From contig OZ007569.1 in NCBI GenBank assembly GCA_963931925.1, forward strand, positions 22,713,662 through 22,777,661: 64,000 nt of DNA, given 5' to 3'. Of the stretch, positions 56,076 to 64,000 are shown piece by piece. Each line of letters opens with the position of its first letter. Within the stretch, counting starts at the first letter, position 1. The notes under the pieces were generated by a model. It saw nothing but the letters and a program-made list of their open reading frames with translations. It did not search any database and was not told the origin of the DNA. Origin of the DNA: Onchidella celtica. Lineage: Eukaryota > Mollusca > Gastropoda > Systellommatophora > Onchidiidae. Made by a program: the position numbers and the translations under genes.

Positions 56076-56467
56076 GTAGAATGCGCGTATCCGCCATCTT
56101 TAGTGTCTGGACCAAGGCATCACCATGGCGATTGTGGCATTGATTTTGATTCGTTGGCTGATTTGCATTGCGAGCCACGAACCAACCAGCGACCAGCTGA
56201 AAGTAGGTTGCTACAGTAAACAATGGCACGTGTTTACGTTCGGTCAGTTCTTTCATTTCCTTTCCCTTGTTCACACGGATGGAAGGAAATCTGGCCAGCT
56301 TGGATCCATCCTTTCCGGCCCTGTCATGACAATCAACTGCAGTGCAACTAGCAGGCATTTTAACCGATTAGACATATCTCGAGTTATACTTATCAGCTGA
56401 TCCACCGGCCATCTTTAGTGTCGGAAGAACAAAACAAATACACTTTGTGACGTTATGCGCATTCTAC
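56076..56467 (-). mobile_element. THAP-carrying inverted-repeat element, copy 2
   Basis: A 392-bp unit with perfect 11-bp inverted ends, GTAGAATGCGC (56,076-56,086; complement at 56,457-56,467). The minus strand reads MPASCTAVDCHDRAGKDGSK from 56,358, then LARFPSIRVNKGKEMKELTE, an open N-terminal half of a THAP zinc finger with its first two cysteines and the FPS(I) motif. The frame stops at 56,029 without the distal C-x2-H pair or a transposase. CCATCTTTAGTGTC occurs near both ends. The terminal sequence differs from copy 1, yet each copy's two ends match each other. Confidence 0.7.
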
Positions 56468-56639
56468 CTATGGTAAGATTAGTTGAGAAAACCACATGTA
56501 CATATAACTAGGGCTGATGAAATTTCGTGAAACAATTTGTCTTTCAGTTGAGGCAAAGGTAAACATTACATTTCTCACATTTCGTTCTGGATAAACCTTT
56601 ACATTGTGGAAATTTGCATCTGTCCTTGTCTGCATCAGG

Positions 56640-57740
56640 CAGTGGGAAGTGGCAGGTGTTGTCAGTTCTTATTGGCAGTGGAGGGACAGCAGCCGTGGGG
56701 CCTTGCCTTTTTATTTTTGCTGAAGTTGTGGCTCAACTTCCAAGGAAGGCTGACTATGTTTGCCTTGAACAGGCTTATTTTGTTTCAGAAGGCATTTTCA
56801 CTATCAGTTTTGAACCGCAGGAGAAAGTGTTGATTTGCTTTCGAAATGTCCCCATGATCGCAGTCCATTCCATACAGTAAATGTGGCTGAACTGTAACCA
56901 GGTCAGAGATATGGAACACAATTCCTATGTACCATTTGTTTGACCTTATTGGGTTTCTGTACAGAGCCACAAGAGCGTCCAGCAAATTGACACCTCCCAT
57001 GAAAGAGTTGTACAGAGCGATGATAGGTGGACATTGCACAGTGACCTCTGCCTTCAACCTTTTTCCCCATCGTGTCATTTCCTTTATGGGCTGAATCACT
57101 GCAAAAGTGCTCAACAAAGTGACAGACTTGTTGTCTGGCCATTTCACTACATTCACCTGAACCCTCTCTGACATACCTGTTTTCAATACTGATGTCCCTC
57201 TCCCTCTTTCTGCCAAATCTTTATCAATTGGCATGGAACATCCTGACAACAGATTTGATCTCACAGTCCCCTCACAAGCAATTTCCCCGTTTCCACAGGG
57301 TGATCTGTAAGGACGGTCAGTTGAACCAATTGTCAAACTACATCTTGTGCAAGACATCTCCAGGAACAGCTCGCAGCAGCCTCAGCACTATGTTGCCAGA
57401 TGCACCTATGTCAGGTTGACCAGGACATGGTTCAATTCTGCCTGTGTAAATGTCAAGGTCATGAATAAGACCATTGCCCCTGAACAAACAAACATTTCAT
57501 AACCCCATTTTTTTTGTCTGGCTTTTTAGGATTCTACTGCTTTAAAGATGATCTGCCTTTGAGGGGGACAGTTTGATCATCTATCCTGAGCTTTTTGAAG
57601 TGGACCAGTTTGTTCATGTACTTAGACTTAACTGTCAGAGGCAATCTGAAACGCATGCCTTGGGGGTATTTGATGAGCAGTGGGAGCTTATCCCCGCTGC
57701 CGCCTCCCAGCATAACAGCCTCTAGAAGATGGAACAATAA
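56640..57740 (-). pseudogene. Decayed piggyBac transposase
   Basis: Minus-strand frames in order: LRIDDQTVPLKGRSSLKQ (57,537-57,590; the piggyBac (S)IDE-x2-VPFKGR segment, with Glu replaced by Asp), VLRLLRAVPGDV (near 57,380), EGTVRSNLLSG (about 57,260), then VNVVKWPDNKSVTLLST and IALYNSFMGGVNLLDALVAL with YRNPIRSNKWYIGIVFHISD (57,010-56,905). The last pieces are the YNxFMGGVD and IRSKKWY landmarks of the DDE core; the catalytic third Asp position of MGGVD is Asn here. Stops and frameshifts make it inactive. The TTAA-flanked MITEs of the window may depend on relatives of this enzyme. Confidence 0.88.
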
Positions 57741-57744
57741 AGTG

Positions 57745-58600
57745 TTAAATCATTACTCAAAATACTGCATAGGAACTGTATACAAAAAATGAAATGTCTG
57801 ATTGATTGATGGGAATCAGAATCCTGGCACATCGGGCATCCCCATAAGTGCTTCTCTCCCCGCTCCAATATCCATTTGAGGGACAATGAAATGTACATTA
57901 GGATGTATTGATATGCAGTCTTGTCTAGATCTGGTTTACATAGTATAGTCCTTATTTGATGTAGTTTTGCACATACATGTAAACCATTTCAAATGTCAGG
58001 ACCTGCCTGAAACAAGTAACACTTAACCTCACTAATATAACAATATGCCTGCACATTATTTCATACATAATTATATGCATGTGTGTTTGGGAAAAATGAC
58101 AAACCTGGTATGTTGCCCTACGGCAACAAATGATAGCCAAATCCACATGGATATGTTGTTGCCATGCGGCAACGTTGTAATTTGACTCTAATTAATACTG
58201 GTAGGCTATATATATAATTTGACCTGTACACAGCTCTGGACTACAGCAATTACGCGCAGTTTTATATTTTAAACTATTCACATTCTAACAATAAGGCTTC
58301 TCTCCAGTGAACTGTATAGGGTGCAGTATAATGATTATTGAACTCTCATATGACATCTATACATGTGTATAAACTGGGATGCCTTAGCAGTTAATACCAC
58401 GGGGAGATATTTTCACTGGTTCAGAATGCAAGGTATGAACAAAAAAACAGAAATTAAACTGAATCTGTGAACAGTAAGTCATTGTCTTATTTTACCTTGC
58501 AATCAACCTCATTGTCAAAATAATAAATGACAATAACCAAGAACTTCAGCAATTCTATTTAACCCACAATATTGATATAGAAGATAGGAAGTGAGCTCAT
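57745..58600. other. No gene seen
   Basis: AT-rich; no conserved frame or repeat partner was found. Confidence 0.4.
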
Positions 58601-58602
58601 TC

Positions 58603-58970
58603 TAAATTCTATTAAAACTACGACATTGTGTTAGACAGCAGAAAATAAATACGTGTAAATATCCTAAATTCTATTAAAACTGTAGAGTTATTATAGAAAA
58701 TAGAAAACAAATACATGTAAATATCCTAAATTCAATTAAAACTATAGCATTATTATATTATAAAGAAAATAGAAAATAAATACATATAAAATATCCTAAA
58801 TTCTTTTAAAACTACAACATTGTTATGGAAAATAGATTTACATGCTAAATTCTATTAAAGCTACAACAATGTTATACATTTACATTTATTATACAAATAC
58901 ATTTATTCACTAAGTTCTATTAAAACTACAACATTGTTCTATAAGATAGAAAATGAATATCCTATATGAA
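58603..58970 (+). repeat. AT-rich tandem array, about 6 units
   Basis: TAAATTCTATTAAAACTA followed by CA(A/C)CATTGTTAT, AGAAAATAGAAAA and AAATACATGTAAATATCC recurs from 58,603 with units of roughly 60-85 bp and varying deletions. Confidence 0.8.
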
Positions 58971-58974
58971 CATG

Positions 58975-59550
58975 AGAGACAGTGTATTTGTTTAGAAAAA
59001 AAATATTCAAAGGCCTCTTTAGATTCACTGGAGCAAGCAGCCAAACCAAATAAGCTGCAGTTGTAATGAAGTAACAGAACATTTTTGCATATCAAAGAAA
59101 TGGAGAACCAAGATGACACTAACAGTTCATCACATTAATGTAAGTAACACAGTCTTGTATCATCAACAGCATGGATAAGTTTATTATTATCATTGTTAAT
59201 GTTTGCACTAAGAGTGATCATATTTCGCGGATTATCATTGCTTATGGAGAACGGACTTATATACATGTGTGTATAATAATCACCATTCCCCAAAACTAGT
59301 AACAGAATTTGGCTACTTTTCAGGAGAAGCAAACAACTTTTTTCTTTCAACATATGTGAGTGTGCATGAGAAAACCCACAATAAGTCGGCAACATGACAT
59401 TTTGAGTCCTATACATATAATAAAAGACAAGACATTTCTGATAAATTGAAGTCAGTGACCCCACTAAAACAAGATTTTGAGAAAACGGCATTTAATCCTA
59501 TAAGTGGCAATAGCCAACTGACCAAGTAATATTGGAGTGATTGTTGTTAG
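58975..59550. other. No gene seen
   Basis: The 118-codon minus-strand frame at 59,135-59,491 has no recognised domain. Confidence 0.35.
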
Positions 59551-59552
59551 GA

Positions 59553-59771
59553 GACCGTAGTCTAATAACTAAGCCGTTATAGAGATCATAATGAGTAGTG
59601 TTCACTGCTCATCTACAGTTTACCCTGTAACATGCCACGGTCCCCTAGAAACAGCCAGTTTTTGGATTGACCGTAGTCTAATTACAAAGCCATTATAGAG
59701 ATCATAGTAAGTAGTGTTCACTGCTCATCTACAGATTACCCTGTAACATGCCACGGCCCCCTAAACAACAG
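59553..59771 (+). repeat. Tandem pair, 116-bp period
   Basis: GACCGTAGTCTAAT at 59,553 and 59,669, each followed by AGTGTTCACTGCTCATCTAC and CCCTGTAACATGCCACGG. The GTTCACTGCTCA phrase is also at 8214 and 49,012, so the unit derives from a dispersed repeat. Confidence 0.85.
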
Positions 59772-60069
59772 CCAAGTTGGAAGTTTGTGTCGGACCCATA
59801 TTTTCACTTCAAAGCCGTTTTTCTCAAAATCAGCTCTGTCGTCTTATTGTGGGTTTTCTCATGCACACTCACATATCTGGTCTGGTGACAAGACATTTTT
59901 GAAAGTTTGCTATTTGGTCATTTTTTGGCTTAGGAGTCTATAAAGAAGATCATCTGATGCAGCTTTGAATGTACATGTAGTTGAATATATGAAAATTGAT
60001 CTTTTGAATTTTTTAGTTACTACAGTCTTGGGATCGATGACAATATAATGTGTCGAATAATATTACAAA

Positions 60070-60785
60070 TTCATGTGACAGGTAGTCACAGTAAGGTTTG
60101 GAACAATAGGGTTTGACATCCTAGGTGATAGAATGCAATACTTTCAATTGGAGGGACTTGATTACTCTAGTAATTATTTTTAATGATCATTGGCATAACT
60201 CAGCTGACATTGAGTGGAATGAGACAACATAACTGTCTAATCACACCCATTCGTTCTTTTATTTTGTAGGTATCTAAAACTGTTTCAGTTCTGTGGCCAG
60301 CTCATCACATTGTCACTGCTCTACGATTGTGGCATAATTATGTCAGACTTATGCAAAAAGACAACTGACAATTATTAAAAATTATTACGTTCCTGGGCAT
60401 GGGAGCTGTCACATAATAATATAGAGAAAGAAATGCGCCAGTGTAATAATCCAAGAGAATAATAATGGCATAAGTCACCAAATGACAGGAAAAGAAAGGT
60501 TTTTTTTTCCTTATTATCTCAAAAGTGTCAGAAATGGCATATATACCATTAGCGTAGAGCAGTGATGAAATTCATGTGACAGGTGGACACAATAAGGTTT
60601 GACGTCCTTGGTGACAGAATGCAAACCTATCAATTTCAGGGTCTTGATTATTCTGGTAATTAATATTGATTATTGGCATAACTCAGCTAACAAGTGACAT
60701 TAAGTGACAATGAGACAACACACAACGGTCCAGTCTCACTCATTCATTCTTTTGTTGTGTAGGTACGTAGATAAAACTGTTCTGC
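60070..60785 (+). repeat. Direct repeat pair, about 215 bp each, spaced by about 500 bp
   Basis: ATGTGACAGGTAGTCACAGTAAGGTTT...TTGGCATAACTCAGCTGACA...TTTTGTAGGTA (60,074-60,285) recurs at 60,572-60,775. The second copy is immediately followed by the TIR-bounded MITE at 60,790. Confidence 0.8.
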
Positions 60786-60789
60786 TTTG

Positions 60790-61022
60790 CAAAGGCAGAG
60801 TGACGTATCTGCCCATTTCATACTTTTTTTTCATACGTCTGTGATGTAACTAAATAAATGCTTCTATTTATGCATTTGCCACAGTAGAAACTACTATTTG
60901 GGTAGCAGATATTATATCTGTCTGTCTTTGACATAAAAGAATTATGTGTGAGACAAGCTGAAGTTCATAGAGACAATAAAGCTGAAAAAAACCATGCTAT
61001 CAGTTACGTCACTCTGCCTTTG
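60790..61022. mobile_element. MITE with CAAAGGCAGAGTGACG ends
   Basis: A 233-bp element. The left end CAAAGGCAGAGTGACGTA continues TCTG; the right end is its inverse, CAGTTACGTCACTCTGCC continuing TTTG. The 22-bp inverted repeats differ at one position. No transposase; no clear target duplication was found. Confidence 0.8.
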
Positions 61023-61486
61023 GATGGCAGTGTTGCACACATATCAAATAGTTTCGTTGCTGTTGCCAGCTCATTACATTCTGTCTGTCCCCCACTTCAT
61101 GGGCCATGATTCCATACCCATGGCTTATACTTGGAACAGTACATAGAAGCCCCAGACAGCATCTGTGAACTGGCCCAGCGTTATAATGGCACCTTTTATT
61201 TCATTCATTTTCAATGTGAACTGTTTTAATACTGTGGTCCACTGTTCTGATCAGTGGTAAGGAACTCCTCAGGTGGAGCGAGGCAGATGGTGATCTTCAA
61301 AGGAAGAGTGGATCTTTTCATTAGATGTTTCAGCCTGTAACTTCCTGGCATCCTCTCACTAGATATACAATGGATAAATTTGATGCAGGCTTTCAGTGGG
61401 AGTATTTTATGGCTTATGCAGTGGCTGCCATACCATACATCAGGTTAGTTGGCAGTCACCAATACACCAACATTTTTGTTCAAAAA

Positions 61487-61534
61487 GGGGTTGGGGGGGG
61501 GGGGGTGTCAAGAAAATATTGCGGGGGGGGGGGT
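61487..61534 (+). repeat. Poly-G tracts
   Basis: Two runs of about ten Gs, at 61,493 and 61,524. Frames crossing them are artefacts. Confidence 0.8.
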
Positions 61535-61747
61535 GTCTGGAAAAACAGAATGAAAATCTTTGAGGTGGATTGAGAAAGCATTCGCAGAAGGAGGGATAGG
61601 ATGTCTCAGATGATGATAACGTTCTTTGAAAGAGTAGGCAAAGCAAAAATGTGATGAAAAGTCCTGGCCTTCTCTGACAGAAGCAGTGTCAAATGATTTA
61701 TTACTGCATACAGTACTTGAAGATTTGAAAGTCAAGATCTCAGATAT

Positions 61748-61981
61748 TCATCGTTGAACAAACACAGTGTCAAACAAGCACATTGGCGGGTAGTAGTGGA
61801 CAATGGTACCCATCAGCAACACCAGTCCAGCAAATACGGCAGCTCCTAAGAAGGAAACCAGCATGTACATCATCATACCCTGGTTGCTGTTCTCATGATC
61901 GTAGTAGTTGGCTCGTCGGTAGATGCGAAAAGGACTTAAGCTTGGTGTTTCCCCAGAATAGGCTATGCTTTCGCGGTACAT
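61748..61981 (-). CDS. Probable terminal exon of a small membrane protein gene
   Basis: The minus-strand frame of 77 codons begins directly after a good acceptor (TTTTCGGCAG, AG at 61,982-61,983). It reads YRESIAYSGETPSLSPFRIY, then RRANYYDHENSNQGMMMYML, then a hydrophobic segment VSFLGAAVFAGLVLLMGTIV and PPMCLFDTVFVQR-stop. One transmembrane helix (about residues 39-62) after a polar, tyrosine-rich head gives a coherent protein end. A minus-strand AATAAA lies about 50 nt downstream (61,697-61,702). I do not recognise the family; the upstream exons would lie beyond 62 kb or outside the window. The ATG may be an internal methionine. Confidence 0.45.
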   Translation of the reverse strand: MYRESIAYSGETPSLSPFRIYRRANYYDHENSNQGMMMYMLVSFLGAAVFAGLVLLMGTIVHYYPPMCLFDTVFVQR

Positions 61982-61984
61982 CTG

Positions 61985-62900
61985 CCGAAAATTAATATAT
62001 TATAATATTAATTATTATTATGTCGTTTAGGAATGGATGTGGTTATTATCAACTGGAAGCTAACGAGGACCATCACACTGTGAAATATGAGTTTGGCTGT
62101 TAAAAAATAATCAGGTATTTGTGATATTGCTTTTTCGAGAAAATGAGGACATCATTATTAGTAGTATCAGTCACTTCAATGGGCTTTACACAAACATTTG
62201 AAATAGAATGTTTAAGATAAGTCTAATACTGCATTGGTTATTTAGATATTTATTTTTCATTTGTTACCGGTTAAGTAAGAAGACCACGCGAATGAATGTG
62301 CCAGGTCATATTTTTGTGCATGGTAAAGGTAAATGATGTTGCGGAGGATGTTGGGTATCCCAGTAACAGGGGAAGCAACCAGAATTACTGAACCTGAGAA
62401 TATTGGACTAGGTTCCGTCCCTTACATGCTGATAGCGCCGTTTGGCTTCATTTTGTGCATGAACTACACTGACAAGTATTTCTCTACTATGTACATTTGT
62501 TATAATTTGTAATGCGTATCATTTCTTATTTGTGGAATTATCTTTTAATATGCCTGTAAATGGACCCATGCAGTTATTTCTATGATATTATAAGTCTCCG
62601 ATTTATTGCTCATTATATTAAAAAATTAGGACTGAATTTTATACATTTCTAAACATAACATGCATGGAATTATGTAGGCTGCTGTATAAAAATGCTCCTC
62701 ATGAATGCTGTCTTCCCATATTCTTTTAATTTTTTTTAAACTCTTCCAACATTTTAATGGTATGGTAAAATTGTCATCTGTTGTGTGTTTATCACTAAAG
62801 TCCTCATGAGAATAAACATGATATTGTTGCAGATAATATACTATGTTTCTCGTCTCTTAGTGTTATGGAGTGGGTGATTGATGGGCACTTCTGGTAGAGA
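61985..62900. other. No gene seen (possible intron of the membrane-protein gene)
   Basis: AT-rich with no recognised exon. Confidence 0.35.
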
Positions 62901-62907
62901 CTCTTTC

Positions 62908-62995
62908 TGTCCTATTGTTTTGTTATATTCTGTCCTAGTGTTCTGTTATATTCTGTCCTATTGTTCTGTTAATTCTGTCCTATTCTCGTCAACAT
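62908..62995 (+). repeat. Tandem repeat, about 25 bp, 3-4 copies
   Basis: CTGTCCTATTGTT(T/C)TGTTATATT recurs at about 62,908, 62,932, 62,956 and 62,979 with small deletions. Confidence 0.8.
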
Positions 62996-62999
62996 GCAT

Positions 63000-64000
63000 T
63001 CTTCAAACTCAAACTCAGCCTCATGTCTCACCACAGGCTGTGTTCTAAATCCATTGACATAAATTCTGTAATTAGTCTAATAACATGAAATGAACAACAG
63101 ACGCATTATGAGGTTTGAAAAAAAAACAACAAAAAAACAGCAAATAAACCCTTGCAAGCCCACAAAAATACAAAACTGGTCATCAAATTAAAGAGGATTG
63201 TTTGTTTTGGTTATTATGCAGATGACAGTTTTTCATTCAAGGAAACCTAGATTCAAAAAAAAAAAAAGGAAAAGAAAAAAAAACAACTCCTGTTACCTCT
63301 TACTCCCATGAACGACTGGTTAAACTTTATGGGAGTTCCTAAACACTATCATTTCTTACTGTTTGTAGTTTTTTAAAAATTCCATTGAAAAAGTTGCTTT
63401 TGTTTATTATTTGCTTTCCTTTTTTTTTCTTTCAACAGTCACTTATAGCAGTTAGCACTAGATATATATGAATGGGATGTAGGCTATGTTTCTAGTGATG
63501 AAAAGGTCAGTAAATTTAATGGCCCATGCAGACTGCAACTTCAAGGTTTAACCATCAAGACCTTGTCAATATCATGGAAATTCACCATTCTAATGGTCGT
63601 AGGCTCGTAGGAAGTTGCAAGGGGGGGGGGGGTGTATTTGGAGCCAAGATGTGAAAAGCGTGCACTAGGCGATTGTTGGGAAGGGGGGGGGGGATGTTAT
63701 CGCCAAAAATGAGGCTACTTGCTCACTACAGATCGCCAAATAAGTACAACGGCACCACAGTTAATTGGGGAAGATCCTTCGAATCTCTAGCGTATGATTA
63801 CGAAAGAAAATGGCAGTGGCAAGAGAACCTTGGGCTGTTCTTGTCTTTTAATGTGTACGGTGACATACTACCGACGCAAAGGAGGGCGATCGTGTCCTAT
63901 GTCTTTATGTGCTGAGCGTTTAGAAATGCAGAATGTTCATAAACTTCCGAAGTGCAGGGACAGGCAGGAAATGGGGGATACGGACTACAGATTTCTGATA
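63000..64000. other. No supported gene
   Basis: Contains poly-A and poly-G tracts (about 63,621 and 63,684). An 80-codon frame at 63,673-63,915 starts in a G-tract and has no known domain. Confidence 0.4.

Noticed and set aside
56614-56880. Plus-strand frame after a CAG, considered as a further RADX exon
   Set aside because: It overlaps the antisense piggyBac remnant and shows no RADX-like sequence.
1-64000. CRISPR arrays, bacterial operons, phage or integrated virus
   Set aside because: No spaced direct-repeat array, no ribosome-binding-site-led gene strings and no viral structural or polymerase genes were seen. The RT is a LINE-type enzyme.

Overview
This window looks like animal nuclear DNA. 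It is AT-rich and intron-rich, with no bacterial-style operons, and it is dense in LINE, SINE, MITE and minisatellite debris. A protostome, probably a gastropod mollusc, is my best guess, from the overall repeat style and the (AGATCT)n tracts. That guess is inference and weak. Most open frames in the window are chance; I could support only a handful of genes.

Layout. 1-25 kb holds no convincing host gene, only repeats: a tRNA-derived SINE, a hAT-like MITE, a CCGAGAC-ended MITE present as two inverted copies, an 81-bp satellite that stays open as nine 27-residue protein repeats, a LINE 3' end, and a THAP-coding fragment enclosed by inverted repeats. 25.0-26.4 kb (- strand) is an intact single-exon CDS for an unrecognised acidic nuclear-looking protein with one C2H2 finger. 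Its promoter and 5' UTR exon probably lie near 33.7-33.9 kb, which gives an intron of about 7 kb. That intron contains a full-length, intact, apparently young RTE-type LINE (29,071-32,314) in the same orientation, flanked by a perfect 13-bp target-site duplication.

37.8-54.5 kb (+ strand) is the main host gene. I could join 14 exons with canonical GT/AG borders and consistent phases into a 718-residue open frame. It resembles RADX (CXorf57), the RPA1-like single-stranded-DNA-binding protein that restrains RAD51 at replication forks. Its introns carry many of the same repeat families seen elsewhere in the window: the first repeat family's third copy, TTAA-flanked MITEs, a SINE and a LINE tail with a zinc knuckle.

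54.5-64 kb is again mostly repeats: a second THAP-carrying inverted-repeat element, a decayed piggyBac transposase, several tandem repeats and a TIR-bounded MITE. It also has one probable terminal exon (61,748-61,981, -) of a small single-pass membrane protein.

Exon joins, family assignments and repeat pairings were made by eye. No database search or alignment program was run.
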